A stretch of 64,000 bases of DNA from contig NZ_AP027365.1 in NCBI RefSeq assembly GCF_030295995.1, positions 930,001 through 994,000 of the forward strand, in the 5' to 3' direction. The translations under genes and the position numbers were made by a program. This DNA comes from Thalassotalea hakodatensis (GTDB taxonomy: Bacteria > Pseudomonadota > Gammaproteobacteria > Enterobacterales > Alteromonadaceae). Each line of letters opens with the position of its first letter. The first letter of the stretch is position 1. This document shows, one piece after another, positions 38,729-46,787 of the stretch. The notes beneath the pieces were generated by a model, which was not told where the DNA came from, searched no databases, and saw only the letters and a list, made by a program, of their open reading frames with translations.

Positions 38729-39112
38729 TTGGATAAAAATATGAAAGTACTTGTTGTTGACGACTTTTCAACAATGAGACGCATCGTAAAAAACTTACTA
38801 CGTGATTTAGGGTTCACTAATATTCAAGAAGCAGATGACGGCAGTACAGCTTTACCTATGCTTAAAGAAGGTGATTTTGATTTTGTCGTTACTGATTGGA
38901 ATATGCCAGGGATGCAAGGTATCGATTTACTCAAAGCGATACGAGCAGATGCAAGTTTGTCGCATATACCTGTTTTAATGGTAACAGCTGAAGCGAAGAA
39001 AGAACAAATCGTGATGGCTGCGCAAGCGGGTGTTAACGGTTATATTGTGAAGCCTTTTACTGCAGCAACGTTAAAAACTAAGCTTGATAAAATTTTTGAG
39101 CGTTTAGGATAA
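38729..39112 (+). CDS. cheY: Chemotaxis response regulator CheY
   Basis: This 127-residue single receiver domain has an acidic pocket (D11, D12), phosphorylation site D56 in VVTDWNMPG and invariant K108 in VKPF. When phosphorylated it binds FliM. TTG at 38729 is the likely start. GGAGG lies 5 bases upstream of it and 17 from the in-frame ATG at 38741, and [12 protein letters not shown] is the family's usual N-terminus. It heads the chemotaxis genes. Confidence 0.96.
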   Translation: MDKNMKVLVVDDFSTMRRIVKNLLRDLGFTNIQEADDGSTALPMLKEGDFDFVVTDWNMPGMQGIDLLKAIRADASLSHIPVLMVTAEAKKEQIVMAAQAGVNGYIVKPFTAATLKTKLDKIFERLG

Positions 39113-39139
39113 TAACGAGTTGCCACGTAAGGACGTTGC

Positions 39140-39883
39140 ATGAGTATAAATAACGGTGTCCATGTTTCATTGGAACAGGCAAAAATGTTGGTTGAATATT
39201 TAGAAACCGATCAACAAGATAAAGCAGATGAATTAATTGCCGAAATTCAAAACCCGATTAATTCCGAGTTATTTGCCGAGATTGGTAAGTTAACCCGTCA
39301 ACTTCATGACTCATTGATGAATTTTCAGTTAGATTCGCGATTGAATGATTTAGCGACAGCAGATATTCCTGATGCAAAAGAACGATTAAATTATGTGATC
39401 AGTCGTACAGAAGATGCAGCCAACAAAACGATGGATGCGGTTGAATCTATCTTTCCTGTTGTTAATACCATTCAACACCAAATTAGCACAGTTAAACCGC
39501 TGTGGAATAAACTGATGCATAATAATTTAGATGTCGGTGAGTTTAAATCTTTATGTCATGATATTGACGTGTTACTGAAAACTTCAGAACGTGAAACTGA
39601 GCGTATGCATGGTTTAATGACTGATGTATTAATGGCGCAAGATTTCCAAGACTTAACCGGACAAGTGATTCGAAAAGTGATTGATCTGGTTAGAGAAGTA
39701 GAAGATAGCTTAATTAATATGTTGACGGCTTTTGGTGTCACAAGTGAAAGTATGCAGGGCACGGGTAAGCCATCGGTTGGCGAAAACCTCGTTGAAGGCC
39801 CAATTGTTAATAAAGATAATCGAGATGACGTAGTTGCTGATCAAGACGATGTTGATGATCTTTTATCAAGTTTAGGATTCTAA
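39140..39883 (+). CDS. cheZ: CheY phosphatase CheZ
   Basis: This 247-residue helical protein dephosphorylates CheY. The catalytic region is AQDFQDLTGQVIRKV, with the Asp/Gln pair in DLTGQ. The C-terminal CheY-tethering peptide DDVDDLLSSLGF follows a disordered acidic linker. It lies 27 bases after cheY and 13 before cheA. Confidence 0.95.
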   Translation: MSINNGVHVSLEQAKMLVEYLETDQQDKADELIAEIQNPINSELFAEIGKLTRQLHDSLMNFQLDSRLNDLATADIPDAKERLNYVISRTEDAANKTMDAVESIFPVVNTIQHQISTVKPLWNKLMHNNLDVGEFKSLCHDIDVLLKTSERETERMHGLMTDVLMAQDFQDLTGQVIRKVIDLVREVEDSLINMLTAFGVTSESMQGTGKPSVGENLVEGPIVNKDNRDDVVADQDDVDDLLSSLGF

Positions 39884-39896
39884 TAGGAGTTGCTGG

Positions 39897-41996
39897 ATGT
39901 CATACGAAGCAGATGAAGAAATTCTTCAAGATTTTCTAATCGAAGCAGGTGAAATACTTGAAAGCTTATCTGAGCAACTTGTTGAACTAGAAAACGATCC
40001 AGATAACGCAGATCTATTAAACGCTATTTTTCGTGGCTTTCACACGGTAAAAGGCGGTGCGGGTTTCTTATCATTAACTGAACTTGTAGATGTGTGTCAT
40101 GGCGCTGAGAATATCTTTGATATTTTGCGTAATGGTCAACGAAGTGTAACACCTGAACTTATGGATGTTATTCTGCAAGGGTTAGATACGATTAATGATA
40201 TGTTTGCCTTGGTGCAAGCCCGTGAAGAACTGATTCCTGCCGACCCAGCATTATTAGCAGAATTACATCGTCTAAGCTCTCCCGAAGGCGCAGAACCAGT
40301 TGCCGCAACACCTGAAATGCCAACACAGGTCGTATCAACAGACACATCAAGCAATGATGCTTCATCAGACGAAATGTCTGAAGATGAGTTTGAACGCTTA
40401 TTAGATGAATTACATGGGGGAGGCTCACCCAGTGCGCCACCTGCACAAAGTACTGCCCCTTCTGCTAGCTCGGCAAGTTCTAGCAATGAAATAACTGACG
40501 ATGAATTTGAAAACTTATTAGATGAGCTTCATGGTCAAGGTGCTTTTGCACCAGGTGTTGGTGCAAAACCTGAATCTGGAAACAACGATGAAATCAACGA
40601 TGACGATTTTGAAAGTCTTCTTGATGAATTGCACGGTAAAGGTAAAGCACCTCAAACAAGCAGTAACCAAGCACCTGAAGAGGTTGCTCAACCTAAGCCT
40701 GTTCAAGCAACAGCACCCAAGCCAGCTGAACAACCAACTGCAGCGGCTAAGCCCGTTGCTAAAGCACCGGCGAAAAAACCTGCGGATAAACAAAATGCTC
40801 CGCAAGGTGAAACAACCGTTCGTGTTGATACTCAGCGTCTTGATCAAATTATGAACATGGTTGGTGAGTTAGTCTTAGTGCGTAATAGACTGACAAGTTT
40901 AGGCATGACAAAGGAAGACGAAGAACTGACTAAAGCTGTGTCTAATTTAGACGCGGTAACTACTGACTTACAAGGTGCAGTGATGAAAACTCGCATGCAA
41001 CCTATTAAGAAAGTTTTTGGTCGTTTCCCACGTGTAGTACGCGATCTTGCCAGAAGTTTAAATAAAGAAATTAAGTTAATATTAGAGGGTGAAGAGACCG
41101 ATCTCGATAAGAACCTTGTCGAAGCATTAGCCGATCCTTTGGTGCATTTAGTACGTAATTCGGTTGACCATGGTATTGAAACACCAAGTACTCGAGAAGA
41201 AAACGGTAAACCGCGTGAAGGTACGGTTATTTTATCAGCCTCACAAGAAGGTGATCATATACTACTGACCATTAGAGATGATGGTGCAGGGATGAACGCT
41301 GAAAAATTAAAAGAAATCGCCATTGAGCGCGGCGTTTTAGATGCTGATGCCGCAGCAAGAATGTCTGATTCTGACGCTTTTAATCTTATTTTTGCCCCTG
41401 GTTTTTCAACAAAAACAGAGATTTCAGAAGTGTCGGGACGTGGCGTTGGTATGGACGTTGTCAAAACGAAAATCACCCAATTAAACGGTACAGTAAATAT
41501 AGATTCTGAATTAGGTGTTGGTACGGTACTTGAGATTAAAGTCCCTCTTACATTAGCTATTTTACCTACATTAATGGTGGTCGTTGGTGAACAAACGTTC
41601 GCGCTACCTCTTGCCGCCGTTAATGAGATTTTCCATTTAGACTTAACGAATACTAATGTCGTTGATGGTCAACTAACCATCATTGTTCGAGAAAAAGCGA
41701 TCCCGCTATTTTATCTTGATCAATGGCTAGTGAGAGATTTCAAAGAAAAACCGAGAGATAAAGGGCATGTTGTCATTGTTCAATTAGGTGCTCAACAAAT
41801 TGGCTTTGTGGTAGACAGTTTGATCGGGCAGGAAGAAGTCGTAATTAAACCGCTTGACCGTTTATTACACGGCACTCCTGGTATGGCAGGCGCAACAATA
41901 ACAAGTGACGGTGGTATAGCATTAATTATTGATGTACCAAGCATGTTAAAATTTTATGCGAAAAAATCCGCGGTAAATAAAAAATTGCGTTCATAA
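39897..41996 (+). CDS. cheA: Chemotaxis histidine kinase CheA
   Basis: This 699-residue kinase has a P1 HPt domain with phospho-acceptor H49 (RGFHTVKGGAGF), then a long linker (about 130-300) in place of a clear P2 domain. P3 dimerisation, P4 ATPase (NSVDHGIE, DDGAGM, GRGVGMDVVK) and the CheW-like P5 (about 560-690) follow. The linker holds three copies of an acidic peptide with FExLLDELHG (residues 159-174, 198-213, 232-247), then a Pro/Ala/Lys stretch. An AGGAG precedes the ATG. Confidence 0.96.
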   Translation: MSYEADEEILQDFLIEAGEILESLSEQLVELENDPDNADLLNAIFRGFHTVKGGAGFLSLTELVDVCHGAENIFDILRNGQRSVTPELMDVILQGLDTINDMFALVQAREELIPADPALLAELHRLSSPEGAEPVAATPEMPTQVVSTDTSSNDASSDEMSEDEFERLLDELHGGGSPSAPPAQSTAPSASSASSSNEITDDEFENLLDELHGQGAFAPGVGAKPESGNNDEINDDDFESLLDELHGKGKAPQTSSNQAPEEVAQPKPVQATAPKPAEQPTAAAKPVAKAPAKKPADKQNAPQGETTVRVDTQRLDQIMNMVGELVLVRNRLTSLGMTKEDEELTKAVSNLDAVTTDLQGAVMKTRMQPIKKVFGRFPRVVRDLARSLNKEIKLILEGEETDLDKNLVEALADPLVHLVRNSVDHGIETPSTREENGKPREGTVILSASQEGDHILLTIRDDGAGMNAEKLKEIAIERGVLDADAAARMSDSDAFNLIFAPGFSTKTEISEVSGRGVGMDVVKTKITQLNGTVNIDSELGVGTVLEIKVPLTLAILPTLMVVVGEQTFALPLAAVNEIFHLDLTNTNVVDGQLTIIVREKAIPLFYLDQWLVRDFKEKPRDKGHVVIVQLGAQQIGFVVDSLIGQEEVVIKPLDRLLHGTPGMAGATITSDGGIALIIDVPSMLKFYAKKSAVNKKLRS
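40371..40637 (+). repeat. Three copies of a FExLLDELHG peptide repeat in the cheA linker
   Basis: The encoded units are EMSEDEFERLLDELHG, EITDDEFENLLDELHG and EINDDDFESLLDELHG, spaced 39 and 34 residues apart by unrelated Ser/Ala/Pro/Gly linkers. They resemble the CheY-binding peptide of FliM (LSQDEIDALLHG) and, more loosely, the CheZ tail. Conservation of the units but not of the spacers suggests each is a docking site. Confidence 0.85.
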
Positions 41997-42028
41997 TTAA
42001 CGATAACAATACGCAAAAGAGATATTAA

Positions 42029-43141
42029 ATGGCCTATAAAGTTCTGGTTGTTGATGATTCGAGTTTTTTTAGACGTCGGGTCACTGACATTATTAATAGT
42101 GATAAGAACTTAACGGTTATAGACGTTGCTGTTAATGGCATTGAAGCAGTAGAAAAAGCAAAGTCTTTAAAGCCTGATGTCATTACCATGGACATAGAAA
42201 TGCCATTACTTAACGGTATAGAAGCTGTTAAGCAAATAATGGCAAATTCACCGATTCCTATTTTAATGTTCTCATCTTTAACGCATCAAGGAGCTAAGGC
42301 AACGCTTGATGCACTTGATGCAGGTGCGCTTGATTTTCTGCCGAAAAAATTCAATGAAATTGCGAACGCAAATAGTGATGCTGGTAGTATATTACGTAGT
42401 CGAGTATTAGAAATAGCCCGTAAAAGGCTGGGTTCTCGGCGAGTAAGTGCTAGGCCATTTAATAGACCTTCCATTACTAAACCAAGTACAGTACCTGTCA
42501 GTAATAGTACGTTAAATACACAAGTTAAGCGACCTATTGGTAGTATTCGCCCATCTGGGAAATCCTATAAGCTTTTAGCAATCGGTACATCAACAGGTGG
42601 GCCGGTCGCTTTACAAAAAATATTGACTCAACTCCCACAAAATTTTCCTCTGCCAATTATAATGGTACAACATATGCCAGCGGCCTTCACTAAAGCTTTT
42701 GCCATGCGTTTAGACAGTTTATGTAAAATAAGTGTGCGTGAGGCAGAAAATGGTGATGTGTTAAAACCAGGTGTAGCTTACCTAGCACCAGGCGGTACAC
42801 AGATGCTAATTGAAGGTAAAGAAAATCATGCTAAGCTAAAAGTAGTGGTTGATGATACTGATAGAATTGCTTTTAAACCAAGTGTTGATGTGAGTTTTGG
42901 CTCAGCGGCTAAAATATTTTCAGGCTCTGTGCTCGGGGTTATTCTTACTGGTATGGGATCTGATGGCCGAGAAGGTTCAAGAATGCTTAAAGCAAAAGGA
43001 GCGACTATCTGGGCACAAGATGAAGAAAGTTGCGTTGTTTATGGCATGCCCCAAGCCGTTGCTAAGGCTGGTATATCAACAGCAGACATACCTTTACTTG
43101 AATTTCCTAACGCTATTTTGAAAGAAATACAGTACGGATAG
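42029..43141 (+). CDS. cheB: Chemoreceptor methylesterase CheB
   Basis: This 370-residue response regulator-esterase has receiver site D55 (VITMDIEMP), a linker (about 135-180) and an esterase domain with the catalytic serine in GTSTGGP, histidine in MVQHMP and aspartate in GMGSDG. It demethylates chemoreceptors for adaptation. The partner methyltransferase cheR is not in the window, as usual for this cluster. A 6-bp hairpin overlaps the stop codon (43139-43154). Confidence 0.96.
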   Translation: MAYKVLVVDDSSFFRRRVTDIINSDKNLTVIDVAVNGIEAVEKAKSLKPDVITMDIEMPLLNGIEAVKQIMANSPIPILMFSSLTHQGAKATLDALDAGALDFLPKKFNEIANANSDAGSILRSRVLEIARKRLGSRRVSARPFNRPSITKPSTVPVSNSTLNTQVKRPIGSIRPSGKSYKLLAIGTSTGGPVALQKILTQLPQNFPLPIIMVQHMPAAFTKAFAMRLDSLCKISVREAENGDVLKPGVAYLAPGGTQMLIEGKENHAKLKVVVDDTDRIAFKPSVDVSFGSAAKIFSGSVLGVILTGMGSDGREGSRMLKAKGATIWAQDEESCVVYGMPQAVAKAGISTADIPLLEFPNAILKEIQYG

Positions 43142-43167
43142 CACCACAGTGCTATATAGGTGATAAC

Positions 43168-43950
43168 TTGTTAGTTTGGACAGTTGCAAATCAAAAGGGT
43201 GGTGTGGGTAAAACAACCACAACGATTTCGATTGGCGGTTTATTAGCCGAGCAAGGTAAACGCGTTTTACTTGTTGATACTGATCCACACGCGTCTTTGA
43301 GCTATTATTTTGGTATCGAATCTGAAGATCTTGAGTTAAGCGTATATGACCTGTTTACACAAGTGTCTACCAAAGAGCAGATCATGCAAAGCCTGTGTCC
43401 CACACAATATAAAAACATCGATATATTACCCGCGACTATGGGATTAGCTACGTTAGATAGAGCATTAGGTGCAAAAGGCGGTATGGGGTTAGTGCTAAAA
43501 AAGGCTATTGCCCAGCTTCAAGACGAATATGACGTAGTATTGATGGATTGCCCACCTGTATTAGGGGTATTAATGGTTAATGCTCTTGCTGCTGCAGATC
43601 GCATTATTGTGCCAGTACAAACTGAGTTCCTAGCGTTGAAAGGGTTAGATCGGATGATGAAAACACTTGATATTATGCAAGGTGAACAACAAGAACCTTT
43701 TACTTATACAATAGTGCCAACCATGTTTGATAAGCGAACTAAAGCATCGCTTTTAGCATATAGAAAGCTGCAAGAAGTCTATGGTAACACCGTTTGGCAA
43801 GGAGTTATCCCTATAGACACAAACTTTAGAAATGCTAGTGTAGCACAACAAGTTCCCTCTGATTTTCAAGCCTCAACGCGAGGGGTAACAGCCTATAAAA
43901 ACTTGTTAGATTATCTTTTGTCTCTTGAAAGCATTCAGGAGCGTCATTAA
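43168..43950 (+). CDS. parC: ParA-like chemotaxis positioning ATPase ParC
   Basis: This 260-residue ParA-family ATPase has the P-loop ANQKGGVGKTTTT near residues 7-19 and DTDPHASLSYYFGI. Between cheB and a CheW-domain gene, it matches Vibrio ParC, which places chemoreceptor arrays at the cell pole. It is not topoisomerase IV ParC. The start is TTG at 43168 after AGGTGAT, with no usable early ATG. The stop overlaps the parP start. Confidence 0.92.
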   Translation: MLVWTVANQKGGVGKTTTTISIGGLLAEQGKRVLLVDTDPHASLSYYFGIESEDLELSVYDLFTQVSTKEQIMQSLCPTQYKNIDILPATMGLATLDRALGAKGGMGLVLKKAIAQLQDEYDVVLMDCPPVLGVLMVNALAAADRIIVPVQTEFLALKGLDRMMKTLDIMQGEQQEPFTYTIVPTMFDKRTKASLLAYRKLQEVYGNTVWQGVIPIDTNFRNASVAQQVPSDFQASTRGVTAYKNLLDYLLSLESIQERH

Positions 43951-44756
43951 TGGCTGCAAAAGATAAAGGCTCGTTAAGTGCAAGCAAAGGTTTAATGCAA
44001 AACTATCTGTCTGAGTTATTAACTGAAGACTCAGTTGAACCTGTATTAGAACAAAAACAACAATTAAATGAATTATTACAGCAAGCAAGTGTGACGCACA
44101 ATGTTGATGAAAAACAACTTGATGTTATAACGTCTGCAAAATCGTTAAATAAACCCCCTGAGATAACAGCTAAGCCCGAGATAAAAGCAAAAGAGAAAAC
44201 AGCTGAACCACAAATCAAAGTACCAACGACCACTGAAGAACCAGAAGCAATTACGACACGCAAAAGTAAAGCTGAATTTATTGTTAAAGCTGACAAAGAT
44301 TATCGTAAGGGAGCTTTTCAGGCTATGTTTTTCGATGTAGCAGGGCTTATTGTTGCTGTACCTCTTATTGAATTAGGTGGCATTCACAACGTAGATAAAA
44401 CCAATAGTTTAATGGGGAAACCTGCTTGGTTTAAAGGTGTTATGCTACATAGGGACGAAAAAATTAATGTTGTTGACACTGCTCAATGGATAATGCCGGA
44501 AAAATGTAACGATAACCTTATTAATTCATTGAACTATCAGTATGTTATAATGTTAAATAATAGTCAGTGGGGTTTGTTGGCTGAAAACCTAATTGATACG
44601 GTAACCTTAGAGCAAGATGACGTTAAATGGTTAACAGGTTCAACGAAGCGTCCATGGTTAGCGGGTTTGATAAAAGAACGTATGTGTGCATTAATTGATG
44701 TAGACGCACTAATCATGATGTTAAATGATGGTGCGAATATTCATCAAAATGCTTAA
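43950..44756 (+). CDS. parP: Chemotaxis array protein ParP (CheW-like domain)
   Basis: This 268-residue protein has a Gln/Lys/Glu-rich disordered N-terminal part (about 1-125) and a C-terminal CheW-like domain (about 130-260; MFFDVAGLIVAVPLIELGGI). In Vibrio, ParP links the ATPase ParC to CheA and to receptors, keeping arrays polar. The one-base overlap with parC and the order before cheW match that system. Confidence 0.9.
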   Translation: MAAKDKGSLSASKGLMQNYLSELLTEDSVEPVLEQKQQLNELLQQASVTHNVDEKQLDVITSAKSLNKPPEITAKPEIKAKEKTAEPQIKVPTTTEEPEAITTRKSKAEFIVKADKDYRKGAFQAMFFDVAGLIVAVPLIELGGIHNVDKTNSLMGKPAWFKGVMLHRDEKINVVDTAQWIMPEKCNDNLINSLNYQYVIMLNNSQWGLLAENLIDTVTLEQDDVKWLTGSTKRPWLAGLIKERMCALIDVDALIMMLNDGANIHQNA

Positions 44757-44790
44757 TAACGTAAGAATTAATTTGATGTATTAACAAGGT

Positions 44791-44815
44791 AAATCTATCT
44801 TTATAATAGATTTTT
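44791..44815 (+). terminator. AT-rich hairpin before cheW
   Basis: The stem AAATCTAT with ATAGATTT has a 7-base loop and is followed by only two further T's. It may cause partial termination or protect the cheW mRNA end. Being AT-rich it is weak. Confidence 0.4.
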
Positions 44816-44844
44816 GAAGAATTAACGCGAAAGAGGCGAGCGGT

Positions 44845-45339
44845 ATGTCTGATGAAAGACGCAGTGCAAGTGATAATGTAGACACGAATGATGAAGTGCT
44901 TCAGTGGGTCACGTTTAAATTAGATAGCGAAACTTACGGCATTAATGTAATGCAAGTTCAAGAAGTGTTACGTTATAGTGAAATAGCACCTGTACCTGGC
45001 GCACCGGTTTATGTACTAGGCATTATCAATTTACGTGGTAACGTAGTTACTGTCATTGATACCCGCTCACGATTCGGTTTGCCATCATCCGAAGTCACGG
45101 ATAATACAAGAATTGTCATTATTGAATCTGAAAAGCAAGTGATAGGTATTTTAGTCGACAGTGTTGCTGAAGTGGTTTATTTAAAAGCGTCTGAAATTGA
45201 TATTGCGCCCAATGTGGGCAACGAAGAAAGTGCTAAATTTATTCAAGGCGTATCAAACCGAGACGGTGAATTACTTATTTTAGTTGATTTAAATAAGTTA
45301 CTAACTGACGACGAGTGGGATGAATTGAAGCAATTCTAA
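44845..45339 (+). CDS. cheW: Chemotaxis coupling protein CheW
   Basis: This 164-residue adaptor joins receptors to CheA. The family pattern is clear: LQWVTFKLDSETYGINVMQVQEV, then GIINLRGNVVTVIDTR and GILVDSVAEVV. The first ~20 residues are an acidic extension. It stands 88 bases after parP and has hairpins on both sides, so its mRNA level could differ from the rest of the cluster. Confidence 0.96.
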   Translation: MSDERRSASDNVDTNDEVLQWVTFKLDSETYGINVMQVQEVLRYSEIAPVPGAPVYVLGIINLRGNVVTVIDTRSRFGLPSSEVTDNTRIVIIESEKQVIGILVDSVAEVVYLKASEIDIAPNVGNEESAKFIQGVSNRDGELLILVDLNKLLTDDEWDELKQF

Positions 45340-45340
45340 G

Positions 45341-45364
45341 TATTTGCCACCGAAGTGGCAAATA
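45341..45364 (+). other. Perfect 10-bp hairpin right after cheW
   Basis: TATTTGCCAC, a CGAA loop and GTGGCAAATA follow the cheW stop by one base. There is no T-run behind it, so it is more likely an mRNA processing or stability hairpin than a terminator. Its second arm contains a GTG that could be the start of the next gene. Confidence 0.7.
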
Positions 45365-45375
45365 CCATAAACATT

Positions 45376-45846
45376 ATGAATGAGCTACTCAACTATATTG
45401 AATATGCAGTTATCGCGTGCTTGCTGATACTGAACATTATTTGTTTTGTTAAAATAATGAACCTTTCAAAAAAAACAGCGTACTTAACTACTCAACTTTC
45501 AGGTTTAGAAATACTTGTTACTGATTTACAACAAGAGCTAATGAACACTGCAAAGACCGTTAACGATAAATTGTCTACAGCAGCTGATTGGCAAGTAGAA
45601 CAAGAACAAGTAAGTGGTCAATTAACCCACCGAACGAATGCATTGAAAGAATCAATCGCTACATTACAAGCAGAATTAGCTGAATTTCAGCATCAACAAC
45701 CTGAAGACAAGTTATACTCCCGCGCGCAAAAAATGGTTAAATTAGGCGCCGATGTCAATGAGTTAATGGTCGTATGCCAATTGCCTAGAATAGAGGCTGA
45801 GATGCTAATTGCAATGCATAAGCGGAGCAGTAAGTCATCTAGTTAA
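45376..45846 (+). CDS. DUF2802-like single-pass membrane protein
   Basis: This 156-residue protein has one N-terminal membrane helix (about 8-28; YAVIACLLILNIICFVKIM), a coiled coil (about 30-110) and a short conserved C-terminal module (SRAQKMVKLGADVNELMVVCQLPRIEAEMLIAMHK) resembling a small HTH. Genes of this kind commonly end the chemotaxis operon in Shewanella and Vibrio. The function is not known. ATG 45376 is used. A GTG at 45355 lies inside a stable hairpin and is less attractive. Neither has a strong ribosome site. Confidence 0.8.
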   Translation: MNELLNYIEYAVIACLLILNIICFVKIMNLSKKTAYLTTQLSGLEILVTDLQQELMNTAKTVNDKLSTAADWQVEQEQVSGQLTHRTNALKESIATLQAELAEFQHQQPEDKLYSRAQKMVKLGADVNELMVVCQLPRIEAEMLIAMHKRSSKSSS

Positions 45847-45976
45847 ACTATTTTCTTACATTTTTTATAAACTTTTCTTGTTAAATTCAACTGTTAAAGA
45901 CTATGTCACAGCGATTGCTCGTGGTAAACTTTGCTCGGAATTTTTTCAGCTTAGATTTTCTTAAGGAAAGAGTACG

Positions 45977-46753
45977 TTGTCACGGTCGCTAATACATCTA
46001 AAAAACTTATTTATCGCGCTTACTGCTGTTTGGCTAGTCGGTTGTTCTTCTACACCAGCGCACCATGAAGCCGCAGGTGATCCTAAAGACCCACTTGAAA
46101 CGATCAACCGCCCCATCTGGACGTTTAATTGGGAGTACGCAGATAAATATGTGTTAAAGCCTGCATCTGAAGCATATGTCGATAACGTAAATAAAGACTT
46201 TCGTTCAGGTGTTTATAACATGGCACTGAACTTGAACGAACCTTCGGCGGTAATCAACAACTTATTACAAGGTAAGTTTAGTGACGCAGCTAAAAGCACA
46301 GGGCGCTTTATATTAAACTCAACTATTGGATTGTTTGGTTTCTTTGACCCTGCTAGCGACTTCGGTTGGGGCAGAAAACATGAAGAGTTTGGCGAAGTGC
46401 TTGGTAGTTATGGTGTAGGTGATGGCCCTTTTTTAATGCTTCCTGCAATGGGGCCTAGTTCTGTTCGTGATGAAGTAGGCGATTATGTTGATCGTTACTA
46501 CTGGCCAATGGCGGTGATTGACTTTTGGCCAAACTTAGTCAGAGTTGGTATTATCGCGTTAGAACAGCGTGCGCAATTAAAAGATCAAGAACAAATGCTA
46601 GAAAATTCGACAGATACTTATCAATTTGTCAAAAATGCGTACTTTCAAAATATGAAATTTAAAGTTTATGATGGTAATCCTCCCATTGAAGAGAGTGAAG
46701 ACGATGCAGACTTTGAAGCATTTATGGACGAACTCGACGGCGGCGAAGAGTAA
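45977..46753 (+). CDS. mlaA: Outer-membrane lipid asymmetry lipoprotein MlaA (VacJ)
   Basis: This 258-residue outer-membrane lipoprotein has lipobox LVGC with C23. The family core DPLETINRPIWTFNWE begins soon after and LLQGKFSDAAKSTGRFILNSTIGLFG follows. MlaA removes misplaced phospholipid from the outer leaflet and passes it to MlaC. The mlaFEDCB genes are not here. The start is TTG at 45977 behind AAGGAAAG, with no early ATG. The acidic tail (ESEDDADFEAFMDELDGGEE) is common in marine homologues. 130 bases precede it without a clear promoter. Confidence 0.94.
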   Translation: MSRSLIHLKNLFIALTAVWLVGCSSTPAHHEAAGDPKDPLETINRPIWTFNWEYADKYVLKPASEAYVDNVNKDFRSGVYNMALNLNEPSAVINNLLQGKFSDAAKSTGRFILNSTIGLFGFFDPASDFGWGRKHEEFGEVLGSYGVGDGPFLMLPAMGPSSVRDEVGDYVDRYYWPMAVIDFWPNLVRVGIIALEQRAQLKDQEQMLENSTDTYQFVKNAYFQNMKFKVYDGNPPIEESEDDADFEAFMDELDGGEE

Positions 46754-46787
46754 ATAACAATAATTTAGGTTTAACTTGGTTTTATCA

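Noticed and set aside
40522-40854. 110-codon open frame inside cheA on the plus strand, and minus-strand frames over the same stretch
   Set aside because: They arise from the low-complexity acidic and Pro/Ala/Lys linker of cheA. No ribosome site, and the encoded proteins look like nothing known.
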